The notes beneath the pieces are model-generated. The model did not search any database, was not told where the DNA came from, and saw only the letters and a program-made list of their open reading frames with translations. DNA of 64,000 nt from Xanthomonas arboricola (lineage in GTDB: Bacteria; Pseudomonadota; Gammaproteobacteria; Xanthomonadales; Xanthomonadaceae). Where the stretch lies: assembly GCF_002940665.1 (NCBI RefSeq), contig NZ_MIGY01000003.1:1221573-1285572 (forward strand). The letters run 5' to 3'. Below are positions 19,017 to 28,219 of the stretch, piece after piece. A program made the position numbers and the translations under genes. Numbering within the stretch: position 1 is the first letter of the stretch; each line of letters begins with the position of its first letter.

Positions 19017-20207
19017 CTACTTCCAGTGCTTGCGCGCCACGCTCAGCCCCACCCAGCCCAGCGCCGCCACCGCCAGCACCGCCCCACCGATCACCACGCC
19101 GTTCCAGCCGGCCTGCGCATAGGCCGCCGTGCCCAGCGTGGACCCCACCGCACCGCCGATGAAGTAGCAGGTGATGTAGGCCGAGGTGATGCGATTGCGT
19201 GCATTCGGGTTGCGCTGGTAGATCACGCTCTGGTTGGCGATATGCACCCCTTGCACCGCGATATCCAGCAGCAGCACGCCGACGATCAGCAGCGCGATCG
19301 ACTGCGGCGCAAACGCCAGCAAGCCCCACGACAGCAGCAGCATCCCCAGCCCGCCCCAGCTGACGCGGTCGCCATGGCCGTGATCGGACCAGTGACCGGA
19401 GCGGTTGGCCGCCAGCGCGCCGGCCGCACCGATCAGGCCGAACAGCCCGATCACCGCCGTGCCATAGCCATACGCAGGCCCGGACAACAGGAACGCCAGC
19501 GTGGTCCAGAACATGCTGAAGCCGGCAAAGATCAGCCCGCCCAGCACCGCGCGCGCGCGCAGCACCGCATCGTCGCGCAGCAGCGTCAGCACCGAGCCCA
19601 CCAGCTGCGGATACGCCAGCTGCGCATTACCCGGGTGCCGCGGCAGCCCGCGCCACAGCAGCCAGGCGGTGACCACCAACAGGCCGGAGGCGATCCAGTA
19701 CACCGTATGCCAGCCGCCAACGCCGGCCAGCACCCCGGCCGCGGTGCGCGCCAGCAGGATGCCCAGCAACAGGCCGCTCATCACCGTGCCGATCACCCGC
19801 CCGCGCTCGTGCGGGGCGGCCAGGGTCGCGGCAAACGGCACCAGGATCTGCGCCGCCACCGAGCTGGCACCGGTGAGGATCGTGCCGGCCAGCAACATGC
19901 CGAAGCTGTGCGAGGCGGCGCTCACCAGCAGGCCCAGCGCACTGAGCACGAACAGGCCGACGATCAGCCCGCGCCGCTCCAGCCGGTCGCCCAGCGGCAC
20001 CAGCAACAGCAGCCCCGCCGCGTAGGCCAGCTGCGCGGCGGTCACCACCGCCCCGGCACTGCGCACCTGGATCCCGAACGCCTGCGCCAGCGTCTCCAGC
20101 AAGGGCTGCGCGTAGTAGTTGCTCGCCACCGCCAGCCCGGTGGCGGCGGCCATCAACACGACCAGCCGTCGGGGCAGGGGCGGATAGGGAGCGGTTTGCA
20201 CACTCAT
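19017..20207 (-). CDS. MFS transporter
   Basis: A 396-residue major facilitator protein with about 12 hydrophobic segments. The motif between helices 2 and 3 (PLGDRLERRG) and the matching loop after helix 8 are typical. The N terminus (LPRRLVVLMAAATGLAVASN, then YYAQPLLETLAQAFG) resembles drug- or sugar-efflux MFS proteins of the YnfM/AraJ type; the substrate cannot be told from sequence. The start at 20207 gives MSVQTAPYPPLP. It is divergent from the transporter-acyltransferase gene at 20335. Confidence 0.85.
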   Translation of the reverse strand: MSVQTAPYPPLPRRLVVLMAAATGLAVASNYYAQPLLETLAQAFGIQVRSAGAVVTAAQLAYAAGLLLLVPLGDRLERRGLIVGLFVLSALGLLVSAASHSFGMLLAGTILTGASSVAAQILVPFAATLAAPHERGRVIGTVMSGLLLGILLARTAAGVLAGVGGWHTVYWIASGLLVVTAWLLWRGLPRHPGNAQLAYPQLVGSVLTLLRDDAVLRARAVLGGLIFAGFSMFWTTLAFLLSGPAYGYGTAVIGLFGLIGAAGALAANRSGHWSDHGHGDRVSWGGLGMLLLSWGLLAFAPQSIALLIVGVLLLDIAVQGVHIANQSVIYQRNPNARNRITSAYITCYFIGGAVGSTLGTAAYAQAGWNGVVIGGAVLAVAALGWVGLSVARKHWK

Positions 20208-20334
20208 GGCAGGAGCCTGTTGAAAGAAGGGGCGCAGTGTGGGCGGTGACGCGGCATCTTCCAAGCGCGCCTGGCCCACGCACCAGGGCGCTGCGGAAGC
20301 CTGCTAGGCTGCGCGCGTTCGCAAAGGAAACTGC

Positions 20335-22257
20335 ATGTCCGGTCACAGTCAGTTCGCCCTGCTCAGGCAGCGCCGCTTCTTGCCGTTCTTCGCCGTGCAG
20401 GCGTTGGGCGCATTCAACGACAACGTCTATCGGCAGGCCATCATCGGCCTGCTGTTCTACCTGGGCATCGATGCGGCGCAGCGCACGCTGTACACCAATC
20501 TGGCGCCGGCACTGTTCATCCTGCCGTACTTCCTGTTCTCCGCGCTGGCCGGGCAGATCGCCGAGAAGCTGGAGAAGCAGAAACTCATCGTGATCACCAC
20601 CACGATGGAGATCGCGATCATGTCGCTGGCGGCGGTGGGGTTTGTCACCGAGAACATGGCGATCCTGCTCATCGCGCTGTTCTGCACCGGCCTGCAGTCC
20701 ACGCTGTTCGGGCCGGTGAAATATTCGATCCTGCCCTCGGTGCTGAAACCGGAGGAACTCACCGGCGGCAACGGCCTGGTCGAGATGGGCACCTCGATCT
20801 CGATCCTGTGCGGCATGATCTTCGGTGGGCTGATCTTCCAGATCGCCGGCAGCCATGGGCCGATCGCCGCGGCCACCGCGGTGATCGCGATTGCCGTCAC
20901 CGGCAACCTGGTCGCGCGGCTGGTGCCCAGGGTCGATGCCGGCGCGCCCGAGCTGACGATCAACTGGAACCCCATCCCCGAATCGCGCGCCATCATGCGC
21001 CTGACCCGGCGTACGCCGGCAGTGCGCAACGCCGTGCTCGGGGTGTCGTGGTTCTGGTTCGTCGGCACCGTGCTGACCGCGCAGTTGCCCACCTACGCGC
21101 AGGTCAATCTTGGCGGGCAGCAGGATCTGTACGTGTTCGCGCTGGCGCTGTTTTCGATCGGCACCGGTGTGGGTTCGCTGCTGTGCGAGCGGCTGTCCGG
21201 GCGCACCGTGGAAATCGGCCTGGTGCCGCTGGGCGCGTTCGGCATCAGCGCATTTCTGCTGGACCTGTACTTCGCCCGCCCCGGTGCCGCGCCTGCCACC
21301 GCTCTGTCGATCGGCCAGTTCGTGCAGCAAGCCGGCAGCGTGCGATTGATCGTGGATCTGGTCGGCATCGGCCTGTTCACCGGTCTGTTCGTGGTGCCGT
21401 TGTTCGCCTTGATCCAGAGTCGCACGCCCAAGGCCGAACTCTCGCGCGTGATCGCCGGGCTCAACATCCAGAATTCGTTGTTCATCGTCACCGCCGCCAT
21501 CATCGGCATCGCGCTGCAGTTGCCGCAGCTGGTGCTGTTCGGCGTGCGCATTCCGTTGCCGGGCCTGAGCATTCCGCAGGTGTTCCTGGCCCTGGCGCTG
21601 GCCAATACGCTGGTGGCGCTGTGGATCTTCACCCTGGTGCCCGAGTTCCTGATGCGCTTTCTCAGCTGGGTGCTGGTCAGCGTGCTGTACCGGCTGCGCG
21701 CGCGCGACATCGACCGCCACGTGCCCGACGAGGGCGCCGCGCTGCTGATCAGCAACCACGTCAGCTACATGGACGCGCTGATCCTGTCGGCGGTGATTCC
21801 GCGCCCGGTGCGCTTTGTCATGTACTACAAGATCTTCCGCATCCCGGTGATGCGCTGGATCTTCCGCACCGCCAAGGCGATCCCGATCGCCGGCGCGCGC
21901 GAAGATCCCGCGCTGATGCAACAGGCCTTCGACCGCATCGATGCGGCGCTGGCCGACGGCGAGCTGGTGTGCATCTTCCCCGAAGGCGCATTGACCAGGG
22001 ATGGCGAGATCGCGCCGTTCAAATCGGGCGTGGAAAAGATCCTGCAACGCCGCCAGGTACCGGTGATTCCGATGGCGCTGCGTGGCATGTGGTCGAGCAT
22101 GTGGAGCCGCCGCGACACCCGCCTGGGCCGCATGCGCGTGCCGCGCCGGATGCGCGCGCAGATCGACGTGGCCGCAGCTGCGGCGGTGCCCGGTACCGAA
22201 GCGACCGCTGCGCTACTCGAACAGCAAGTGCGGGCGCTGCGTCAGGATCACCCCTGA
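20335..22257 (+). CDS. LplT-like lysophospholipid transporter fused to PlsC-type acyltransferase
   Basis: A 640-residue fusion. Residues 1 to about 430 are an LplT-like MFS transporter (FAVQALGAFNDNVYRQA near the start, then TLFGPVKYSILP). Residues about 440-640 are a PlsC-type acyltransferase with NHVSYMD (N474-D480) and FPEG (548-551). It would flip lysophospholipid inward and reacylate it, as E. coli LplT plus Aas does. The acyl-ACP synthetase domain found in Aas and in larger fusions is absent, so the acyl donor must be made elsewhere. Monocistronic as far as I can see. Confidence 0.87.
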   Translation: MSGHSQFALLRQRRFLPFFAVQALGAFNDNVYRQAIIGLLFYLGIDAAQRTLYTNLAPALFILPYFLFSALAGQIAEKLEKQKLIVITTTMEIAIMSLAAVGFVTENMAILLIALFCTGLQSTLFGPVKYSILPSVLKPEELTGGNGLVEMGTSISILCGMIFGGLIFQIAGSHGPIAAATAVIAIAVTGNLVARLVPRVDAGAPELTINWNPIPESRAIMRLTRRTPAVRNAVLGVSWFWFVGTVLTAQLPTYAQVNLGGQQDLYVFALALFSIGTGVGSLLCERLSGRTVEIGLVPLGAFGISAFLLDLYFARPGAAPATALSIGQFVQQAGSVRLIVDLVGIGLFTGLFVVPLFALIQSRTPKAELSRVIAGLNIQNSLFIVTAAIIGIALQLPQLVLFGVRIPLPGLSIPQVFLALALANTLVALWIFTLVPEFLMRFLSWVLVSVLYRLRARDIDRHVPDEGAALLISNHVSYMDALILSAVIPRPVRFVMYYKIFRIPVMRWIFRTAKAIPIAGAREDPALMQQAFDRIDAALADGELVCIFPEGALTRDGEIAPFKSGVEKILQRRQVPVIPMALRGMWSSMWSRRDTRLGRMRVPRRMRAQIDVAAAAAVPGTEATAALLEQQVRALRQDHP

Positions 22258-22572
22258 GCCCGGCGGGCGCAGGCTTTGCGTCCGTCGCGCGCCGCGAGTA
22301 GCCTGTGCGCCATCACACGTTTTGCCGCCGCGTTCGTCTAACGAACGCGACAGATCGTACCGGGGGAAGTCGTGCTCAACATCATCGCGCCTGAGGCGTC
22401 TGCCGTGATCGGCAGCTGCCGCTCATTCCAGCGGCCAGCCATCGCCTCGTCAGGGGCGTGCGGCCGTTGTCTGCGTACCCCTTCGACTGTCGCTCTTGCT
22501 GCGGCACGCACCCGATAATTCTCCCCACTCACCCATCAGTTCGCAGTCGTTTACCACCCAAGGAGCTTCACC
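22258..22572. other. 315-bp intergenic region with a small palindrome
   Basis: The gap holds a perfect 8-bp hairpin, cgcgttcg / cgaacgcg (22329-22349) around tctaa, which could be an operator or a weak terminator of the upstream gene. No gene was found. At its end, AAGGAG (about 22560) is the ribosome site of the CD225-like gene. Confidence 0.45.
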
Positions 22573-22917
22573 ATGAGTGCCATCCCGCCGCCGATCCATC
22601 CCTCGTCCAGCGCCGCACCCGGCCCGGTTCCCAATCACCTGATCTGGGCGATCGTCTCCACCGTGCTCGGCTTCTGCCTGTGCTGCCCGGCCCTGATCAG
22701 CGGCATCGTGGCGATCGTGTTCTCCAGCAAGGTCAACGGCCTGCTCAACCAGGGCGACATCGACGGCGCACGGCGCGCCTCCAACACCGCCAAGACCTGG
22801 TGCATCGTGACCAGTGTGCTGGCCGTCATCGGCCTGCTGATCAATATCGGCATGGTCGCCACCGGCGGCATGCAGGGCTACATGGACTACATGCAGCAGT
22901 TGCAGCACATGCAGTAA
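22573..22917 (+). CDS. CD225/dispanin family membrane protein
   Basis: A 114-residue protein with a Pro-rich N terminus and two membrane segments. The intervening pattern CCPALISGIVAIVFSSKV then ARRASNTAKTWCIV matches the CD225/dispanin fold (relatives of interferon-induced transmembrane proteins). Bacterial members have no settled function. A strong AAGGAG ribosome site supports the start. Its TAA overlaps the ATG of the next gene (TAATG), so the two are translationally coupled. Confidence 0.85.
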   Translation: MSAIPPPIHPSSSAAPGPVPNHLIWAIVSTVLGFCLCCPALISGIVAIVFSSKVNGLLNQGDIDGARRASNTAKTWCIVTSVLAVIGLLINIGMVATGGMQGYMDYMQQLQHMQ

Positions 22918-23327
22918 TGGAACTGCGTCCACGCCATTGGCTTGGACTGGGGGCGGCCACCAGCGTGGCCGCCTTCGGCGTGAGCTTGCTGTATCGCTTC
23001 GATCCGAACGCGAGCAACAGCCCGTTCCCGCCCTGCGTATTCCGTGCCGTGACCGGTTGCTACTGCCCCGGTTGCGGCATGACCCGCGCGCTGTATGCGC
23101 TGGTGCACTTCGATCTGCCCGGCGCCTTCGCCATGAACCCGGCCGCCGTGCTCGGCCTGTTCACCTTGCCCGGCCTGATCGCCTGGAAAGCCGGCTGGCG
23201 CGCACGCTGGTTTGCACCGGTGGTGGCGGTGATGTCCGAACCCAAGTTCTGGTTGTGGGCGTTGCCTACGTATTGGATCGCCAGGAACTTGCCGTGGTAC
23301 CCATTTACCTTGCTGGCGCCGGGTTAG
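22917..23327 (+). CDS. DUF2752 domain membrane protein
   Basis: A 136-residue membrane protein with the DUF2752 signature CPGCGMTRALYALVHFDLPG followed by a predicted helix over NPAAVLGLFTLPGLIAW. Two to three transmembrane segments are visible. DUF2752 proteins often sit next to CD225-type or other small membrane proteins; their function is unknown. The ATG overlaps the preceding stop by one base, implying a functional pair. Confidence 0.85.
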   Translation: MELRPRHWLGLGAATSVAAFGVSLLYRFDPNASNSPFPPCVFRAVTGCYCPGCGMTRALYALVHFDLPGAFAMNPAAVLGLFTLPGLIAWKAGWRARWFAPVVAVMSEPKFWLWALPTYWIARNLPWYPFTLLAPG

Positions 23328-23390
23328 CCGCGAACAGCCGCTTGCCGCGGTGCTATTCCTACGCGCGGCGACGCACCACGCATCGTGGTG

Positions 23391-24284
23391 TTACCGCACC
23401 CACCCGGCAATCACCAGCAACGCCAGCACCACCATCCACAGCAGCAGCACGCGCCAGACCAGACTCATCGCATCGCGCACCTCCGGCAGGCGGCGCCACA
23501 CCGGCACCAGCCCCGAATCGGTGTAGTCGTGGGCTTCCTCGCGCAGCTCGGCGCTGACGCTGGCACGCGCCACCGCACCGAGAAAATGCGGCTCCAGCGA
23601 CCAGCGGTTGCCATGCGCCTGCCGCCAGGCGCGGAACACCGTGTCGAAATTGCCCACCAGCGCCATCGACACCGTGATCAACTGCGCCACCGGCCATTCC
23701 AGCGCGGCCAGCAACCAGCGCGCGCCGGCCAGGTTGCGCGGCGGCAGCAGTACCGACAGCGGGCTCTCCACCGCCAATGCCGTGAGCCGATACAGCACCG
23801 CGCCGAACGGCCCCAGCAGCAAAAACCACCACAGCACCGCGAACCAGCGCCGCAGGCCGTTGACCACCACCGCTTCCACCAGCGACGGCGCATCCTCGTG
23901 CACGCTGCCGCCGGCCGCCTGCAATTGCGCGATCGCATCGCGGCGCGCGCCCGGTTCGTCGGCGTCGATCACCGCTTCCACATCGCGGTCCAGATCGCGC
24001 GGCCCCCAGGTCCAGGCCAGCACCGCCACGCCGAACAGCAAGGCCAAGAAGCCGCGCCAGACATCGTCCAGCAGCCATTGCAGCAGCAATACCACCAGCA
24101 AGGCCGGCAACAGCGCCAGCGCGACGCCATAGCGCCCCTGCCACGCACCGCGCCCGGCGGCATGGCCGTCCAGCCGGCGCAGCCACTGGCCGAACCATTC
24201 GAAACGCCGCAGCCGCGCCACCTGGGCGGGCGCCAGGTGGCCCAGCGCAAGTGCGACGACGACAGCAACCAGGGTGGTGAACAT
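23391..24284 (-). CDS. ampE: AmpE-like regulatory membrane protein
   Basis: A 297-residue protein with four to five membrane segments, including ALALLPALLVVLLLQWLL and WFAVLWWFLLLGPFGAVLYR. The arrangement and motifs (GNFDTVFRAWR; an acidic DLDRDVEAVIDADEPGAR region) match AmpE/CobD-like proteins; AmpE is the membrane sensor-like partner of AmpD in beta-lactamase regulation, but its molecular role is unclear. ampD is not adjacent here. The gene is followed by nothing obvious on its strand and is divergent from nothing within 70 bases. Confidence 0.8.
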   Translation of the reverse strand: MFTTLVAVVVALALGHLAPAQVARLRRFEWFGQWLRRLDGHAAGRGAWQGRYGVALALLPALLVVLLLQWLLDDVWRGFLALLFGVAVLAWTWGPRDLDRDVEAVIDADEPGARRDAIAQLQAAGGSVHEDAPSLVEAVVVNGLRRWFAVLWWFLLLGPFGAVLYRLTALAVESPLSVLLPPRNLAGARWLLAALEWPVAQLITVSMALVGNFDTVFRAWRQAHGNRWSLEPHFLGAVARASVSAELREEAHDYTDSGLVPVWRRLPEVRDAMSLVWRVLLLWMVVLALLVIAGWVR

Positions 24285-24363
24285 GGGTGGGCCTCCTCAG
24301 CCGAGTCTAGCCGAGCCGATGCATGCGCACCTGGTCTGCCCGCGCTGCAGCGCTCGCCCCGGC

Positions 24364-25254
24364 TCAGCCATGGACGCGATGCCAATGCTCGATCAGCGCC
24401 CGCGCGATGGAAATGCGCGGCGGCAGCCCGATCTCGCCTTCGCCGGCCAGTGCTGCAGTGACTTCGGCATGGCTGAACCAGCGTGCGTCTTCCAGCTCAC
24501 CGGTGACCTGCGGCACTTCGCTTGCCGCAGCGCGCGCGGTGAAGCCCAGCATCAACGCGCCCGGAAACGGCCACGGTTGCGCGCCCAGATAGCGGCAGTC
24601 CCGTACCCGCACGCGGGTTTCCTCGAACACCTCGCGCGCCACGGTCTGCTCCAGCGACTCGCCGGGTTCGACGAAGCCGGCAATCACCGAGTAACGCCCC
24701 GGCGCCCAGCTTGCCTGCCGCCCCAGCAGCAAGCGCGCGCCATCGCTGACCGCCACGATGATCGCCGGGTCCACGCGTGGGTAATGCTCGGTCTGGCAGT
24801 GCGTGCAATGGGCGATGAAGCCGGCCCGGCCGAACGCGATCGCCCCGCCGCAGACGCCGCAGAAACGCGTGCGCGACTGCCAGTGCAGCATCGCGCGCGC
24901 GTAGGCGAACGCGGTGGATATGTCTGCCGGCCAGTCGGCGGCGGCCTGACGCAGGTCGATGCGCTGTGGCGCTTCCACACCCAGCACATCGGCTGGCAGG
25001 CAGAACCAGCCCACGTCATCGCGCAGCCCAAGAAAGATCGCCCCGTCCGGCCCGTCGCCAAGCGCGGCACCGTCCATCAGCAGCGGTTGGCCATCCGCGT
25101 CGGCCAGCGCAGTGCCCTTGGCATCGAGCAGCAGCACGCGGCCTTGCGACCACAGGCGCGCCAGCGCATCGGGATCGTCACGCAACAGATCGCCACGATC
25201 CAGCGGCGCATGGGTGAAGGCAAAACCGGAGGTTGAAAAAGAAGACTCTGACAT
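24364..25254 (-). CDS. nudC: NADH pyrophosphatase (NudC)
   Basis: Nudix hydrolase that cleaves NADH and removes NAD caps from RNA. The 296 residues hold a zinc ribbon (CGVC then HCTHCQ), the Nudix box GFVEPGESLEQTVAREVFEE, and the downstream AQPWPFPGALMLGF, close to the SQPWPFPxS NudC hallmark. The usual Gly near the end of the Nudix box is replaced (EETRV). The start at 25254 gives MSESSFSTSG; a longer frame upstream is not conserved-looking. Confidence 0.9.
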   Translation of the reverse strand: MSESSFSTSGFAFTHAPLDRGDLLRDDPDALARLWSQGRVLLLDAKGTALADADGQPLLMDGAALGDGPDGAIFLGLRDDVGWFCLPADVLGVEAPQRIDLRQAAADWPADISTAFAYARAMLHWQSRTRFCGVCGGAIAFGRAGFIAHCTHCQTEHYPRVDPAIIVAVSDGARLLLGRQASWAPGRYSVIAGFVEPGESLEQTVAREVFEETRVRVRDCRYLGAQPWPFPGALMLGFTARAAASEVPQVTGELEDARWFSHAEVTAALAGEGEIGLPPRISIARALIEHWHRVHG

Positions 25255-25767
25255 CGGCGCAAGCCTGCCGATAATCGGCATTGCCCGCAAGCAGCGCACC
25301 GCGGATGCGGGCGTGGCTGGCGGCACGCGTTCAGACGTCGGCACAGCCCTGCCCTCGCCGGCACGCAGGGGCCGGCTCGCCATCGACGCCGATGATTGCA
25401 AAGGTGACTCCGCTACGCGCGCTGCATCTGGCTGCCCGGCCTGCAGCTCGGAGATGAGCAATGCGGCCATCGCATCCCGGCGGCTACTGGTCAGAAAATG
25501 GCTGCCGAGCAAACTGCCGCGTGCAGGCGAGGCCTGTGCGCTGGCGCAAGCACTGCGCTGGCGATGCCAAGCAAGGCTGGCAGACCCGACACCGGTCCGG
25601 ATCTGGTCTGCGACATGATGAGACGTTCTCTCGTGGATGACTGCAGTGGGCGCGGCGACTCGCGTGACGACGGGGCGAGATCTTTTGCGCGGCAGAAGGC
25701 AGCAGTTCGCCCGCGACTCAACTGCACCATCAGACACGAACACCCAGGCGCCAGCAAACGCACCGAT
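25255..25767. other. 513-bp intergenic region, no gene seen
   Basis: This gap lies between nudC and erpA, both on the minus strand. Open frames cross it in several phases, but none has a plausible start, ribosome site or recognisable domain. No tRNA-like fold, long repeat or T-run terminator was found by eye. It may hold the nudC promoter and the erpA terminator. Confidence 0.4.
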
Positions 25768-26154
25768 TCAGACGCTGAAGCTGCTACCGCACCCACAGGT
25801 GGTCTTGGCGTTCGGATTGCGGATCACGAACTGCGCGCCGGTCAGGCTTTCGGTGTAGTCCACTTCTGCGCCCATCAGGTACTGCAGGCTCAGCGGGTCG
25901 ACCAGCAGCGTCACCCCGTCGGTGGCCACGGCCAGGTCGTCCTCGGCACGGTTCTCGTCGAACTCGAAGCCGTACTGGAAGCCGGAACAGCCTCCCCCCT
26001 GGATGTACACACGCAAGGCCAGCTCGGCATTGCCTTCTTCCTGGATCAGCTCGCGCACCTTGCTGGCGGCAGCCACGGAAAAGTTCAGCGGCCGGTCGAT
26101 GGACTGATAGTCCGGAGCCGGGGCGGCGGTAGGGAGCGAAACGAGCGTACTCAT
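25768..26154 (-). CDS. erpA: Iron-sulfur cluster insertion protein ErpA
   Basis: A-type Fe-S carrier that passes clusters to target enzymes, including those of isoprenoid synthesis and respiration. The 128 residues carry the three conserved cysteines: [14 protein letters not shown] and, at the C terminus, [10 protein letters not shown] 20-residue N-terminal extension precedes the fold. The start at 26154 gives [15 protein letters not shown]. It follows the bactofilin gene in the same direction with an 81-base gap. Confidence 0.93.
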   Translation of the reverse strand: MSTLVSLPTAAPAPDYQSIDRPLNFSVAAASKVRELIQEEGNAELALRVYIQGGGCSGFQYGFEFDENRAEDDLAVATDGVTLLVDPLSLQYLMGAEVDYTESLTGAQFVIRNPNAKTTCGCGSSFSV

Positions 26155-26235
26155 GGCGTCAGCATGGGGGCCAGGCGACCCCACTTCAAGCGCTGCTTGC
26201 CAAATCCGGCGCCCCGCTTTAGCCGGGGCCACGCC

Positions 26236-26685
26236 CTAGGCGTCGGCAGTTTCGGCCCGCAAGGCCTTGACCGGCTCGGCACAGCCGGCCTCCGGCGCCG
26301 GCAATGCGGCGGTCGCGCCAGCGGTGGCGGCATGGATCAGGCGGCCGGTGAGCTGCGCGCCGGCGCTCATCTCCACCACCTGGTAATGCACATTGCCCTG
26401 CACCCGCGCGTTGGCGGCCAGTTCGACCCGCTCGGCAGCATGCACATCGCCGGTCAGCTGACCGTTGATGATCACCACCGGCGCGCGCACCTCGCCCTCG
26501 ATGCTGCCCTGCTCGGCCACCGTCAAGGTGGCGCTGGCGCCGTCTTCGGCAATCACCTTGCCCATCACGCGGCCTTCCACATACAGCCCGCCGCTGAACA
26601 TCAGGTCGCCGCGGATGACCACCTGCGGCCCGATCAAGGTGTCGACCACGGTCTGCGCACCACGGTTGGATTTGTTTCCGAACAT
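26236..26685 (-). CDS. Bactofilin
   Basis: Bactofilins are nucleotide-free cytoskeletal proteins that polymerise through a short right-handed beta-helix. The 149 residues show the repeated beta-helix pattern: LIGPQVVIRGDLMFSGGLYV, then GASATLTVAEQGSIEGEVRA, then RVELAANARVQGNVHYQVVE, with a disordered Ala-rich tail. The start is 3 bases from the stop of the coiled-coil membrane protein gene upstream, so the two are coupled and that protein is a likely partner. Confidence 0.88.
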   Translation of the reverse strand: MFGNKSNRGAQTVVDTLIGPQVVIRGDLMFSGGLYVEGRVMGKVIAEDGASATLTVAEQGSIEGEVRAPVVIINGQLTGDVHAAERVELAANARVQGNVHYQVVEMSAGAQLTGRLIHAATAGATAALPAPEAGCAEPVKALRAETADA

Positions 26686-26688
26686 GAG

Positions 26689-27459
26689 CTACTCCCCCGC
26701 GCCATTCCCGGCGACTTTCCAGTCGAATGTCTGAGTGACCGGCGCCCCATCGCCGCTCAGGAGGATTTTGACACGTTGCGGAGTGAATTCCTTCGGCAGG
26801 ATCACACTGCCGTCCAATTGCTGGAAATAGCGGAACGAGTACGGCTGCCCGGCCGCGTCAGGCCTCTGGTGCAGCTCGTTCCAGCTCACCGTGACCAGTT
26901 TGCCGGCACGCACGCCCTCCACCACAAAGCGCAGCTGGCCCTGGCTGATCGCACCGCGGTTGAGGTTCTGGGTCAGCACCACGCTGTAATTCCAGGTGCC
27001 GCCGGCCTCGGCGGTGAATTGCACCGAGTGCGCGTTGAGTCCCTTGCGTTGCGCGGTGGAGCCCACCAGGCGCTCGTAGAACGCCACATCCGCGCGCAGC
27101 GCGGCGATCTGCTCGTCGCGCTCGGCCAGCGAAGCCTGCACCTCGGTATTGGCGGCGCGGCTGATCTTGTCGGACATCGCCAGGTTGACCTGGCGCTGCT
27201 GCAACTGCGCGATCTGCCGACGCTGCTGGGCCTGGCTGCGCTGCGCCCGCTGCAGCGCAGCCTCGGCCTCGACCAGACGCGGCGCCGCAGTGCGGCTGGC
27301 CATCCACCACGCCCCGCCCAACGATGCCAGCCACGCCAGCGCGATCACCAGCCACAGCCAGCGGCCGCTGAAACGCCCCCCCCCGGCGTCACGTTGGACG
27401 ATCTGAACGCGTGCTGCTGGTCGCATGGGCATCGGGTCCGGACGGGCCGGCGCAGTCAT
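26689..27459 (-). CDS. Single-pass membrane protein with coiled coil (DUF6776-like)
   Basis: A 256-residue protein: a short cytoplasmic basic region, one transmembrane helix (LWLVIALAWLASLGGAWWMA), a Gln/Ala-rich coiled coil (about residues 55-110) and a C-terminal beta-rich domain ending near FDWKVAGNGAGE. The layout fits the DUF6776 family found beside bactofilin genes, an assignment from context and memory. The ATG at 27459 is my choice; ATGs at 27432 and 27426 are possible. It could anchor bactofilin filaments to the envelope. Confidence 0.7.
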   Translation of the reverse strand: MTAPARPDPMPMRPAARVQIVQRDAGGGRFSGRWLWLVIALAWLASLGGAWWMASRTAAPRLVEAEAALQRAQRSQAQQRRQIAQLQQRQVNLAMSDKISRAANTEVQASLAERDEQIAALRADVAFYERLVGSTAQRKGLNAHSVQFTAEAGGTWNYSVVLTQNLNRGAISQGQLRFVVEGVRAGKLVTVSWNELHQRPDAAGQPYSFRYFQQLDGSVILPKEFTPQRVKILLSGDGAPVTQTFDWKVAGNGAGE

Positions 27460-27554
27460 GGGCGGCGTAGTGTGCCAGAGCGTCGGCAACCGTCGCGCTG
27501 GCGCTGGACCGGCGGTTATCCGATAGTTCCGTATTGTTCGCAGGAAGCAACGCC

Positions 27555-28181
27555 ATGAGCGAAGCACATCTGTTCGTGATCGGCATCCTGCTGGCTTGGC
27601 TGGCCGGCATCCGTGTCTATCTGACCGTGTTCGGTGTCGGCCTGGCCGGCCTGCTCGGCTGGATCGAGCTGCCCCCCGCCTTGCACCCGGCACAGTCGTG
27701 GTGGGTGCTGGGCACGTCCGGTGCACTGGCGGTGGCCGAATTCTTCGCCGACAAGATCCCCGGCGTGGATTCGGGCTGGGATCTGCTGCAGACCCTGGCA
27801 CGCGTCCCGGCCGGCGCCTTCCTGGCCGCGGCCACGCTGTCGCCGGACGGTGACCTAAGCACGGGCGTGCTGGCCGCCGGCGCCGGTGTGGCGCTGACCA
27901 GCCATACCCTCAAAGCCGGCACCCGCGCCTTGCTCAACACCTCGCCGGAACCGGCCAGCAACTGGGTCGCCTCGTTGGCAGAAGACACCATCGCCACCGC
28001 CGCGCTGGCGCTGGCATTGGCGCACCCGTGGCTGGCACTCGGTGTTGCGGTGGGTTCCAGCGTGCTGGCCACGCTGGTGGTGTGGTGGGTGTGGCGATGG
28101 CTATGGCGGGGCATGCGCCGGCTGGTCGCACCGATGCGCTCTACCACCACGCCGGCTGCACGTCGCTCCCCGCTATCGTGA
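27555..28181 (+). CDS. DUF4126 membrane protein
   Basis: A 208-residue integral membrane protein with four to five helices. The N terminus LFVIGILLAWLAGIRVYLTV and the region FADKIPGVDSGWDLLQTL match DUF4126, whose function is unknown. An AGGAAG ribosome site precedes the ATG. It is divergent from the coiled-coil gene and lies 38 bases before the response regulator, possibly sharing its transcript. Confidence 0.85.
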   Translation: MSEAHLFVIGILLAWLAGIRVYLTVFGVGLAGLLGWIELPPALHPAQSWWVLGTSGALAVAEFFADKIPGVDSGWDLLQTLARVPAGAFLAAATLSPDGDLSTGVLAAGAGVALTSHTLKAGTRALLNTSPEPASNWVASLAEDTIATAALALALAHPWLALGVAVGSSVLATLVVWWVWRWLWRGMRRLVAPMRSTTTPAARRSPLS

Positions 28182-28219
28182 AGTTCATCGCATAATCATC
28201 GCGACTGCAGGGAGTATCG

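Noticed and set aside
19627-22047. Very long minus-strand open frame opposite the LplT-PlsC fusion
   Set aside because: His/Gln/Arg-rich shadow with no motif; it also runs into the MFS gene in another frame.
25498-27558. Plus-strand open frame spanning erpA, bactofilin and the coiled-coil gene
   Set aside because: All three minus-strand genes have clear domains and starts; the plus frame has none.
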